A DNA stretch of 64,000 bases, taken from NCBI RefSeq assembly GCF_907165195.1, contig NZ_OU015584.1, positions 2,385,291-2,449,290 on the forward strand, given 5' to 3'. The notes beneath the pieces are model-generated. The model did no database searches, had not been told where the DNA came from, and saw nothing but the letters and a program-made list of their open reading frames with translations. Shown piece by piece: positions 13,292 through 22,403 of the stretch; position 1 is the stretch's first letter; each line of letters starts with the position of its first letter. The stretch comes from Parvicella tangerina. GTDB taxonomy: Bacteria > Bacteroidota > Bacteroidia > Flavobacteriales_D > Parvicellaceae. The position numbers were made by a program, and so were the translations under genes.

Positions 13292-16200
13292 ATGAATAAG
13301 CATGTTCTACTAGGTGTCTTTTTGTGGGCACTATTCTCGTTAAACATCCATGCGCAACAAGTGCAAGGTAAGGATGGAATCATAACGAACCCTGAATCAA
13401 TGCCCTCTACCTTTATGGGAGAAACGGTAAGATTAAGTTCGTTGCCTATTGACACAACATTAAACCTGCCAATAACCAAACAACCTAAAATCGGTTATCA
13501 CGATAAAGATGACTGGATAGTAAATCCGACTGTAAATCCAAATGCACTTCCAAAGAATGGAGACCCGATATTGCAGAAGGATTATAACACTATTCAAAAC
13601 AGAAGTACTCAAGTTGGAAACTGGGCTGGTATTACTACGACCACGAACCCTGGTGACCCGACTGTTGACGTAGGACCAAATCATGTAGTTCAAATGATGA
13701 ACGGCTCATCGGGAGCAAGAGTCCAGATTTGGGATAAATCAGGAAATACTCTAGCTGGGCCTGTCAATTTTTCTACCCTTTCAAGCGGTGGATGGTCAGG
13801 GTTAGGTGACCCTATTGTGCTTTACGATGAACGAGCAGATAGATGGATCTTAACAGAATTCTGTAACGGCTGTAACGATATGTACATTGCCATCTCCACT
13901 ACACCTGATCCTACGGGAACCTATAACACGTTTTCAGTTACAGCAAATTCCTTTCCTGATTATCCAAAGTATTCCATTTGGGACAACTCCTATTTGATCA
14001 CAGCCAATGAAGGTACGACAACCTCGTCTGTTTATATTTTGGACAGAACAGCCATGCTCGCTGGAGGAGCACCTAATGCTCAACGTTTCACCGTTCCAAG
14101 ATTTGGAACGATTGGATTTCAAGCTACTACGCCAGTAAGTTTATTGGGAACTGCTCCTTCTGGTAGTCCTGCGATGTTAATGAGAATGAGAGATGACGCA
14201 TGGACAGGTTCAGCGTCTGATGCTCTTGAGATTTGGGAACTAGACATTGATTGGTCAAATCCAGGCGCAGCAACATTATCTCAAACTTATACTTTGCCCG
14301 TTTCTCCTTTTGAATCTGAGCTTTGCGGTTTTACTTCCTTCTCATGTATTCCGCAACCTGGAGGGAATGACCTGGACCCACTTAGGGAGTTATTAATGAA
14401 TCGGATCATGTACAGAAACTTTGGTTCTTACGAAGCACTAGTATGTGCTCATGTTACTGATGTGGATGGTACAGATCATGCTGGAATTAGATGGTACGAA
14501 CTTCGAAACACGGGAAGTGGATGGACAATATATCAGGAGGGGACCTATTCACCAGATGCCGAGAATAGATGGATGCCAACTATTGGTTTATCTGCTTCAG
14601 GTAACATTGGTCTTGCGTATAACGTTTCCAGCACCTCTACTCATCCTGAAATAAGATATACAGGAAGAAAAGAATGTGACCCTTTGGGTGTGATGACGGA
14701 AACAGAAGTTCAACTTGTAGATGGTACATCCAACAACAATTCGAATAGATGGGGAGATTATAATCAAATGGGAGTTGACCCTTCTGACGGAGAAACATTT
14801 TGGTTTACAGCTATGTATAATCCCAACGCTCAAGCCAGAACCAGGGTTGGTGCCTTTACAATTGACCCCTGTAATCCTCAAGTACAATTTGACAATAGTA
14901 CTTATAGCGTTAATGAATCTGATGCAAATACCGCTAATGGCTGTCTCGATTATTATACGCTTGATGTTCCTATCTCTATTGGTATTGACCCTTCTCAACC
15001 AGCAGATATTACGGTCAATGTAAGCGGGGGATCAGCCACTCAAAATGTGGACTATTCAATTTCTAATGCGAATTTAACACTTGACGGAAGTACCTTAACA
15101 GGAAGCGTTCAAGTATTGATTTATAACGACAATAATACTGAAGGAGACGAAACCATAATCCTAGACTACACATTGAATGCCAATGGTGGAGACGCTACAA
15201 CTGGAACGATCAATCAGACTGTTACAATAACGATTGTCGATGACGATTTGGATCCACTTAGTATGCCTGGTGTTACTACTACTATTTACTCAGAAGACTT
15301 CGAAAGTGGGTTTGGAGGTGTTACAACAACGAACGTTTCTGGAGCTACTGCTTTTCAATTAGGAAATACTGGAACAACTCCAAATGGAGCCTACAATATT
15401 CCTACAGATAACACTACCCAATTTGCATGGATAGATGATGATGATTGCAACTGTAACATGAACGAAGTATACTTATATTTACCTTCGCAAGATCTTTCCA
15501 ATTACTTATCGGCCAATATCACCTTTGATTCGTACTTTGAGGATAATACCTACGGTGGTAACAATGAAAATGCAGATTTAGTTGTCTCTACAGATGGAGG
15601 TGCTACGTTTACAACTATCGCTCCTTTAGTAGCATCTGGAATTGACGTCAGTTGGACTCAGCAATCGTTTGACGTTTCAGCGTACGTTGGCAATTCTGAC
15701 GTTATTTTTGCTATTCAGTATTCCGATGCTGGAGGATGGTTATACGGATGTTCCGTTGATAATTTTGAGTTAACAGGGGTGCAACCTATTGATATTCAAA
15801 CAGCAGTGAATACAGGTTCTGGTCAAACAGCGAATCTTGGCCCTAATGAAACTGTTCATTTCTACGATCCAACCTCTGGAGATGTGATGATGTCCATAGT
15901 GAATACATCTTCATTTGATTATGGATGTGTAACTGTCGAGGTGGATAGAGATGGTACAACTCCAACTGCATTGGAATTCGCTTCAGCTACAGTTTCAGAC
16001 TATCTGCACGGTAAAACCTATACAGTAGCTCCTACAAACAATAATCCGTCTGGTACGTTTGATGTCACCTTATACTATAAAGAAGCCGAAGTGTCGGCCT
16101 GGGAGACGATTACAGGGAATAACAGGAATAATTTAGAAATCGTAAAAGTTGCTGGTAACAATGCTATAAATGACGTTACTCCAGCAAATTACACTTCTTA

Positions 16201-19200
16201 CACGATTGACAATATCTCAGCAACGCTTGGTTCTTTCTATAGTGACGTAACACTTACAGCCTCATTCACCAATGGGTTTAGCGGTTTCGGAGCTGGTATT
16301 TACAACGTTACTACCGTAACCGTAACACATACTGCATCTGGAGTTGACCCGCAGTGTAACGGGGCTTCTGATGGAAGTATCACCTTCACACCTTCAGGAG
16401 GAACTGGTCCTTACGAATTCTCCGTAGATGGAGGAGCTACCTGGACTTCTTCAAACCCTGTCACAGGTCTGGCAGGTGGAACCTACTCAACAGTAGTTCG
16501 TGATGCTGGACTGAATCAATCAACACCCGTTTCAATAACGCTTACTGATCCCGCTGCAATAAACATGAGCTCCTCTGCAACCAATCCTAACTGTTCTTCT
16601 GGAACTGGATCAATCACTGTCACAGCTTCGGGAGGAACAGGAACGCTGCAGTACAGTATTGATGGTGGATCTACCTTCCAAGCAGGAGGATCATTTACTG
16701 GACTAGCATCTGGGACATATAACATCGTAGTAGAGGATGTAAACGGTTGTCAGGCTACTGGTTCTGAATCAATCGCTATCCCTACTGCAATAAACATGAG
16801 CTCTTCTGCAACCAGCCCTAACTGTTCTTCAGGAACTGGATCAATCACTGTCACAGCTTCGGGAGGAACAGGATCGCTGCAGTACAGTATTGATGGTGGA
16901 TCTACCTTCCAAGCGGGAGGATCATTTACAGGACTAGCATCTGGCACATATAACATCGTAGTAGAGGACGCAAACAATTGTCAGGCTACTGGTTCTGAAT
17001 CAATTACTATCCCTACTGCAGTTACTGTTTCGTCTTCATCAACAGTAGAGAATTGCGGAAACAATGATGGAAGTATAACTATCTCTGCAAGCGGTGGCAC
17101 AGGAGCTATACAATATAGTATTAATGGAGGATCTTCATTTTTACCTGCAAATACTTTTAACTCTCTAGCCAGTGGTACTTACAATATCGTTGTTGAGGAT
17201 GCAAACGGCTGTCAAGCATCAACTACAGAAACTATCGGATTAAATACAGGACCAACAATAACATCGGTTTCTGATACTGACCCTACTTGTTTTGGGGGTA
17301 ATAATGGCTCCATTACATTCTCTGCTGCTGGAGTGGGAACACTACAGTACAGTATCAACGGTGGATCAAGCTGGCAACCATCAAACAATTTCACAGGTCT
17401 TTCCTCTGGAACGTACAATCTTCTTATTCAAGACGGAGCAGGGTGTCAACTAAATGTAGGTACGCTCACGCTTAATGATCCGAGTCAAATTACCTATACG
17501 GCTTCGTCTACAAATGAGATTTGTGGTAACGGAGATGGAACCTTAACACTAACAGCTGCCGGAGGTTCGGGGAGCTTACAGTATAGTATTGATGGTGGAA
17601 CATCATTCCAGTCTGGAAACTCCTTTAGCAGTCTGTCAGCGGGTAATTATAATATCGTGATACAGGATGCTTTAGGTTGTCAAACTTCTGGAACTGAGAA
17701 TATCGGATCAACTGGAGGTCCTACTATATCTAATGAAACAAGTACAGATATCACTTGTAGCGGATCAACAGATGGTACGATCACCATTACTGCTTCTGGA
17801 ACTGGAACATTGATGTATAGCATCGATGGTGGATCAAGCTTCTCAGCCACAAGTACGTTTACAGGCCTCCCAACAGGGGCTTATGATATCGTTGTGCAAG
17901 ATGGCAATAGTTGTGTGACGAACGGCTCTACGATTACATTATCCTCTCCTTCAGCAGTAACTTACACAGCCACGGTGACAGATGCTTCTTGTGGTGGAAG
18001 TGATGGAGAAATTGTTCTCGCTGGTTCAGGAGGTGATGGATCATATCAGTATAGTATCAATGGAGGATCCACATTTCAATCAGGAGGTACTTTCTCTGGT
18101 TTGTCAACAGGATCTTATAATATCGTTGTGCAAGATGGATCTTTGTGTGAAGGAATAGGTACGACATCTGTTGGATCTACAAGTGGTCCTTCTATTTCTA
18201 ATGAATCAAGTACTGATGTGAGTTGTAACGGTGCGGCCGATGGTTCAATTAACATCTCTGCGACAGGAGTTGCTCCCCTTGAATACAGTATTGACGGAGG
18301 TAGCAATTATTCAACGACCAGTTCATTCACAGGACTATCCGGAGGAAACTACTCTGTTACTGTAAGAGATGGTAATGGCTGCGTGACCAATGGTAGTATA
18401 ATCAACATAAATGAAGATGCTGCGATCACCTATGTTGCCAACATTTCGGATGCAACGTGTGGGAATAATAATGGAACGATTACCATAACCGCTTCTGGTG
18501 GTGTTGGGTCATACCAATACAGTATTGATGGAGGTAGTTCATTTCAGTCTTCAGGAATATTTTCTGGTATAGGAAGCAACTCCTACAACATTGTTGTTGA
18601 AGATGGCAACTCATGCCAGACTACGGGTATTGAAACGGTGAATAACGTTGGAGGACCATCTATTACAAGTGAAACGGCAACTGATATTAGTTGTAACGGA
18701 GCTAACGATGGTACTATCTCAGTTGTGGCAACTGGTACAGCTACATTAGAATATAGTATCGATGGCGGAACAACTTTCGGAACTTCAAGTCTATTTTCAG
18801 GGCTCAGTGCAGGCACCTACAACGTTGTTGTTAGAGACGGTAACAGCTGTACAACATCTGGTACAACACTGACCATTTCTAACCCCGCTTCCATTATTTA
18901 TTCAGCATCTGTTTCTGATGCATCGTGTGGAAGTAGTAACGGAAGCATCACCATTTCCGCATCTGGAGGAACAGGATCTCTTCAATACAGTATTGACGGA
19001 GGCAGTTCATTCCAATCAGGAGGAAACTTTTCTGGATTAGGCACGGGCACATACAATATTGTTGTAGAAGACGCTAATGGTTGTCAAATAAATGGAACTG
19101 AATCTGTAGGTTCTACTAGTGGTCCATCAATTACGAATGAGGTATTTACAGATATCACCTGTAATGGAGATGATGACGGAACTATTACGATATCAGCCTC

Positions 19201-21001
19201 TGGGTCTGGAACGCTCAATTATAGCATTAATGGAGGATCAACATTTGTAAGTTCAGGAGTGTTTACTAACCTATCCTCTGGAACATACAACATCGTGGTT
19301 CGAGACGGAAATGGCTGTGTTACTAATGGCAGTACGATCAATATTTCTGAGCCGTCCGTCATCAGCTTCACAACTAATATTACAGATGCCACGTGTGGTG
19401 TAAATGATGGGGAGATCATTATAACGGCTGCTGGCGGCACGGGAAGCTATCAGTACAGTATTGATGGAGGTAGTAATTTCCAAACAGGAAATACATTTAG
19501 TGGAATTGGTACAGGAACCTATAGTGTAATCGTTGAAGATGCTAATGGGTGTCAGCAAACAAGTACAGCAGTTGTAAACTCGGTACCTGGTCCTTCCATC
19601 GTTTCATCAGCGGCAAACGATATTAGTTGTTTTGGTTTAACTGATGGAAACATTACCATTGTGGCAACAGGTATTTCGCCTCTTTCATATAGTATTGATG
19701 GTGTTAACTATCAATCTTCAGGAACTTTCACGAATCTGGACAATGGGACGTTTGTAGTGAATATTCAGGATGGAAATGGATGCGTTACGAACACGACTAA
19801 TTTAACCATTGGAGAGCCTTCTGCCATAGCAATCAGCAGCTCAACTACAGATGCGACATGTGGTAATAGTGATGGTGCAATAGCACTAACAGCTACAGGG
19901 GGGACAGGATCACTTCAATATAGTATTGATGGTGGAAATAACTTCCAACCAAACGGCAACTTTAACGCTATTATGGCAGGGACTTACAACATTGTTGTAG
20001 AGGACGCAAACTCCTGTCAATCCACAAGTTCAGTGACCGTAATTAATGCAGATGGACCTATTCTATCGAGTATTAGCACGTCAGATGAAACATGCTTTGG
20101 CGCTAATGACGGAAGTCTAACTGTATTAGCAACAGGAACTCCACCTATTACATACTCCTTTAATGGAGGAGCCTACCAAAGCTCTGGAACTTACACGGGT
20201 AGTACAGGTAATATAGACATTGATATTCAAGATGGAAATGGTTGTATACTCTCCACTTCTGGGACAATCAATGCTGCAACAGCCATCAGTCTAATTGCAG
20301 ATTCACAAAATGCAACGTGCGGCATGAACAATGGTTCTGCGGTTGTTACAGCATCTGGAGGAACTGGAGTTTACAGCTATTTATGGAATGACGATTTAGC
20401 TCAAACGAATAACGTTGCTACAAACTTAACCGCTGGGGCCTATCAAGTCGTAGTGACAGATGGAAACGGTTGTGAAGATTCTACATCTGTCGTTATTTCA
20501 AGTAACAGTACAATGACTGTAAATGTCGATGTCACACATGAATCTTGTCCAGGCGAAGAAGATGGAATAATCGCAACTGAAGTAACAGGTGGTCAAGCAC
20601 CTTATGTTTATAATTGGTCAAATGGAGACAGCACTGCTGTGATAGAGAACCTTGCCGTGGGTGATTATACTCTGACGGTTTCTGATGATGACGATTGTAT
20701 TGTTACTCTTATCATTCCAATAGAGAACGAAGGAGGAGATTGCATCCATATTCCTACAGCAATTTCACCAAATGGTGATGGTGCAAACGAAACTTGGGTT
20801 ATTGGAGGTCTGGAAGATCACCCCAATGCAACTGTTGAGATTTACAACAGGTGGGGATCACTGTTATTCTCAAGCAATGATTACCAAAACGATTGGGATG
20901 GAACCTATAATGGCGAAAATGTAAGCGCAGGAGTCTACTACTATGTAATAAAGTTAGACGAAGAAACAACTTATACAGGATCAATAACCGTGATTAGATA
21001 A
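13292..21001 (+). CDS. giant T9SS-secreted surface protein with 19 SprB-like repeats
   Basis: A 2569-residue exported protein. Signal peptide at residues 1-21 (ending NIHAQ). Residues about 100-525 form a propeller-like domain (VGPNHVVQMMN, later NRWGDYNQMGVDP). A Calx-beta-like domain covers about 531-651 (ending TITIVDDD) and a jelly-roll segment with YSEDFESGFGG covers about 666-832. From about residue 1017 to 2482 there are 19 SprB-like repeats of 71-80 residues (pattern CxGxxDGxI, LxYSIDGG, GTYxIVVxDxNGC). The last 83 residues are a gliding-motility-associated type B sorting domain (IPTAISPNGDG, YNRWG, GVYYYVIKL). SprB-family proteins are mobile adhesins exported by T9SS. The PorP/SprF gene follows after 18 bases, as in sprB-sprF loci. 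Confidence 0.93.
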   Translation: MNKHVLLGVFLWALFSLNIHAQQVQGKDGIITNPESMPSTFMGETVRLSSLPIDTTLNLPITKQPKIGYHDKDDWIVNPTVNPNALPKNGDPILQKDYNTIQNRSTQVGNWAGITTTTNPGDPTVDVGPNHVVQMMNGSSGARVQIWDKSGNTLAGPVNFSTLSSGGWSGLGDPIVLYDERADRWILTEFCNGCNDMYIAISTTPDPTGTYNTFSVTANSFPDYPKYSIWDNSYLITANEGTTTSSVYILDRTAMLAGGAPNAQRFTVPRFGTIGFQATTPVSLLGTAPSGSPAMLMRMRDDAWTGSASDALEIWELDIDWSNPGAATLSQTYTLPVSPFESELCGFTSFSCIPQPGGNDLDPLRELLMNRIMYRNFGSYEALVCAHVTDVDGTDHAGIRWYELRNTGSGWTIYQEGTYSPDAENRWMPTIGLSASGNIGLAYNVSSTSTHPEIRYTGRKECDPLGVMTETEVQLVDGTSNNNSNRWGDYNQMGVDPSDGETFWFTAMYNPNAQARTRVGAFTIDPCNPQVQFDNSTYSVNESDANTANGCLDYYTLDVPISIGIDPSQPADITVNVSGGSATQNVDYSISNANLTLDGSTLTGSVQVLIYNDNNTEGDETIILDYTLNANGGDATTGTINQTVTITIVDDDLDPLSMPGVTTTIYSEDFESGFGGVTTTNVSGATAFQLGNTGTTPNGAYNIPTDNTTQFAWIDDDDCNCNMNEVYLYLPSQDLSNYLSANITFDSYFEDNTYGGNNENADLVVSTDGGATFTTIAPLVASGIDVSWTQQSFDVSAYVGNSDVIFAIQYSDAGGWLYGCSVDNFELTGVQPIDIQTAVNTGSGQTANLGPNETVHFYDPTSGDVMMSIVNTSSFDYGCVTVEVDRDGTTPTALEFASATVSDYLHGKTYTVAPTNNNPSGTFDVTLYYKEAEVSAWETITGNNRNNLEIVKVAGNNAINDVTPANYTSYTIDNISATLGSFYSDVTLTASFTNGFSGFGAGIYNVTTVTVTHTASGVDPQCNGASDGSITFTPSGGTGPYEFSVDGGATWTSSNPVTGLAGGTYSTVVRDAGLNQSTPVSITLTDPAAINMSSSATNPNCSSGTGSITVTASGGTGTLQYSIDGGSTFQAGGSFTGLASGTYNIVVEDVNGCQATGSESIAIPTAINMSSSATSPNCSSGTGSITVTASGGTGSLQYSIDGGSTFQAGGSFTGLASGTYNIVVEDANNCQATGSESITIPTAVTVSSSSTVENCGNNDGSITISASGGTGAIQYSINGGSSFLPANTFNSLASGTYNIVVEDANGCQASTTETIGLNTGPTITSVSDTDPTCFGGNNGSITFSAAGVGTLQYSINGGSSWQPSNNFTGLSSGTYNLLIQDGAGCQLNVGTLTLNDPSQITYTASSTNEICGNGDGTLTLTAAGGSGSLQYSIDGGTSFQSGNSFSSLSAGNYNIVIQDALGCQTSGTENIGSTGGPTISNETSTDITCSGSTDGTITITASGTGTLMYSIDGGSSFSATSTFTGLPTGAYDIVVQDGNSCVTNGSTITLSSPSAVTYTATVTDASCGGSDGEIVLAGSGGDGSYQYSINGGSTFQSGGTFSGLSTGSYNIVVQDGSLCEGIGTTSVGSTSGPSISNESSTDVSCNGAADGSINISATGVAPLEYSIDGGSNYSTTSSFTGLSGGNYSVTVRDGNGCVTNGSIININEDAAITYVANISDATCGNNNGTITITASGGVGSYQYSIDGGSSFQSSGIFSGIGSNSYNIVVEDGNSCQTTGIETVNNVGGPSITSETATDISCNGANDGTISVVATGTATLEYSIDGGTTFGTSSLFSGLSAGTYNVVVRDGNSCTTSGTTLTISNPASIIYSASVSDASCGSSNGSITISASGGTGSLQYSIDGGSSFQSGGNFSGLGTGTYNIVVEDANGCQINGTESVGSTSGPSITNEVFTDITCNGDDDGTITISASGSGTLNYSINGGSTFVSSGVFTNLSSGTYNIVVRDGNGCVTNGSTINISEPSVISFTTNITDATCGVNDGEIIITAAGGTGSYQYSIDGGSNFQTGNTFSGIGTGTYSVIVEDANGCQQTSTAVVNSVPGPSIVSSAANDISCFGLTDGNITIVATGISPLSYSIDGVNYQSSGTFTNLDNGTFVVNIQDGNGCVTNTTNLTIGEPSAIAISSSTTDATCGNSDGAIALTATGGTGSLQYSIDGGNNFQPNGNFNAIMAGTYNIVVEDANSCQSTSSVTVINADGPILSSISTSDETCFGANDGSLTVLATGTPPITYSFNGGAYQSSGTYTGSTGNIDIDIQDGNGCILSTSGTINAATAISLIADSQNATCGMNNGSAVVTASGGTGVYSYLWNDDLAQTNNVATNLTAGAYQVVVTDGNGCEDSTSVVISSNSTMTVNVDVTHESCPGEEDGIIATEVTGGQAPYVYNWSNGDSTAVIENLAVGDYTLTVSDDDDCIVTLIIPIENEGGDCIHIPTAISPNGDGANETWVIGGLEDHPNATVEIYNRWGSLLFSSNDYQNDWDGTYNGENVSAGVYYYVIKLDEETTYTGSITVIR
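16561..17022 (+). repeat. tandem 231-bp duplication of one SprB repeat
   Basis: Two adjacent copies of 231 bases (77 codons), 16561-16791 and 16792-17022, are nearly identical at DNA level and share codon choices over long stretches. All other SprB repeats here differ strongly at synonymous sites. This marks a recent duplication inside the array, and the pair is a likely site for copy-number change or assembly collapse. Confidence 0.85.
17252..20056 (+). repeat. higher-order repeat: six two-module SprB units of 156 residues
   Basis: The Pro codon of the recurring GP(S/T)I junction occurs at 17252, 17720, 18188, 18656, 19124, 19592 and 20057, that is five intervals of exactly 468 bases and one of 465. 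Each unit has two different SprB modules. Module A: CxGxxDGxI, short ATG loop, ends DGNGCVTNG. Module B: CGxxDGxI, GGTGSxQYSIDGG, ends EDANGCQ. Units are diverged in sequence while length is kept. Confidence 0.85.
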
Positions 21002-21019
21002 CCTAATATTTATAAGATT

Positions 21020-21937
21020 ATGAAGAAGTTTATTTATACAACAATTGCTTTAGGGTTATCTTATTTATCCTTTGGGCAACAACTAACTTTCAACAGTCAA
21101 TACATGTTAAACCCCTATTTAATCAACCCAGCTGCGGCAGGGACTAACGAGAAAGTAAATATCGCTACAAGTTTTAGACAGCAGTGGGCAGGTTTTAATG
21201 ATGCTCCACGAACACAAATGATTGCGTTTAATATGCTTGCAGGTGATAATATGGGTGTTGGCGGAACGATTTATAACGATGTTACTGGTCCGTTGAGAAA
21301 TATCGGATTAACTGGCTCTTACGCCTATCACCTGGATATCAATAATGATAGTAAAATTTCGTTTGGGCTGTCGTTGAGTCTTACTCAGCATGTTTTGGAC
21401 GCCAATTCATTCGTCTTGAACGATGAAGTTGATGCCACACTCAATTCAGGAAATATGAAATCGTTGAACCCTGATGCTGCATTTGGTGTGCAATATTTTG
21501 GGGAGAAATTTCACATTGGAATAGCTGCCCCTCAATTAATTGAGAATAAATACAAATTCGGCAACGATTTCGAAGAGATCAACAGGCATGTTCGGCATTA
21601 TTATTTGACGGGTGCTTATCGTTTTGAGATCAATAATGAACTTGAAATTGAACCTTCTAACCTACTTAAGTACACTCCTGCAGCACCGTTCCAGTTTGAC
21701 ATCAATGCGAGACTGATTTACAGTAAAGCTATGTGGGTTGGATTATCTTACAGAGACAGAGCCTCTATGGTTGCAATGGTTGGAATGGAAAGAGGTCAGT
21801 TCAAAATTGGTTATTCTTATGATTATGTGGTAAGTAACATTCGTAACTATTCAGGAGGAACACATGAGCTATATTTGTCATTTGTGATTAAACAAGGATC
21901 TTCGAGATCTAGTTTTGGTCACGGAAGCGTACAATAA
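21020..21937 (+). CDS. PorP/SprF family T9SS outer-membrane protein
   Basis: A 305-residue protein with a signal peptide (ending LSFGQ) and the PorP/SprF hallmark near the N-terminus, QYMLNPYLINPAAAGT, followed by RQQWAGFNDAPRTQM. The rest is alternating beta-strand pattern consistent with an outer-membrane barrel, ending in short aromatic strands (HELYLSFVIK). SprF is needed for surface exposure of SprB in Flavobacterium, and PorP-like proteins dock on type B sorting-domain cargo. The 18-base distance to the giant adhesin strongly suggests this is its dedicated partner. Function by analogy; the family is well recognised. Confidence 0.93.
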   Translation: MKKFIYTTIALGLSYLSFGQQLTFNSQYMLNPYLINPAAAGTNEKVNIATSFRQQWAGFNDAPRTQMIAFNMLAGDNMGVGGTIYNDVTGPLRNIGLTGSYAYHLDINNDSKISFGLSLSLTQHVLDANSFVLNDEVDATLNSGNMKSLNPDAAFGVQYFGEKFHIGIAAPQLIENKYKFGNDFEEINRHVRHYYLTGAYRFEINNELEIEPSNLLKYTPAAPFQFDINARLIYSKAMWVGLSYRDRASMVAMVGMERGQFKIGYSYDYVVSNIRNYSGGTHELYLSFVIKQGSSRSSFGHGSVQ

Positions 21938-21949
21938 AAACAGCTACTT

Positions 21950-22330
21950 ATGGGATGGTTCAAAAAATCTACTTCTTCGGATGAAAGACAATCGATAAAC
22001 TGGAGGGTTTTGAAAGATATGGAAGGTTTAGACATGTATAATGATTTGTCTTTCGAAACACCTGTGGTCTTTTTTAAGCACTCTACAAGATGCTCGATCA
22101 GTTCGATGGCTAAAGATAGGTTGGAGAGAGATTGGGCTTATGAGAAGGAAGAGGTTATACCTGTTTATCTTGATTTAATCACCTACAGAGATATCTCAAA
22201 TAAGCTTTCAGAATTGTATGGTATCGATCATGAATCACCTCAGATTCTATTGGTGAAAAATGGCAAGTGCATACACACCTCATCGCACAGTTCAATTGAT
22301 CCCAAAAAGCTCTCTTTACACATTGGTTAA
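21950..22330 (+). CDS. ytxJ: bacillithiol system redox-active protein YtxJ
   Basis: A 126-residue thioredoxin-fold protein of the YtxJ (DUF2847) family. The redox motif is KHSTRCSISSMAKDRL, with a single active-site Cys (TRCSIS), which fits a monothiol bacilliredoxin-like role. The remaining fold marks are PVYLDLITYRDISN and ESPQILLVKNGKC. There is no signal peptide, so it acts in the cytosol. The family is found in bacteria that make bacillithiol, so the organism probably makes this thiol. It follows the PorP/SprF gene by 12 bases and may share its transcript without functional relation. Confidence 0.87.
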   Translation: MGWFKKSTSSDERQSINWRVLKDMEGLDMYNDLSFETPVVFFKHSTRCSISSMAKDRLERDWAYEKEEVIPVYLDLITYRDISNKLSELYGIDHESPQILLVKNGKCIHTSSHSSIDPKKLSLHIG

Positions 22331-22391
22331 ACTCACATTTTCTCGTTCATAAAGAAGCGGCTCATGCTACAAATAAAGCAAACCTATCCCC

Positions 22392-22399
22392 TATTTTTG
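22392..22399 (+). promoter_or_regulatory. -7 promoter element before the CotH gene
   Basis: TATTTTTG matches TAnnTTTG with its G 5 bases before the ATG at 22404, implying a leaderless transcript. No TTG stands at the -33 position, so this could be chance. Confidence 0.35.
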
Positions 22400-22403
22400 A
22401 TAG

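Noticed and set aside
13072-13299. 75-codon frame with GTG start across the adhesin leader
   Set aside because: No signal peptide or domain, it runs through the inverted repeat and ends inside the adhesin start. The ATG-started 34-codon frame is a better, though still weak, candidate.
16516-19558. A ladder of antisense reading frames within the SprB repeats
   Set aside because: These open frames repeat with the same period as the sense repeats and have no start context; they reflect the repetitive codon usage of the giant gene on the other strand.
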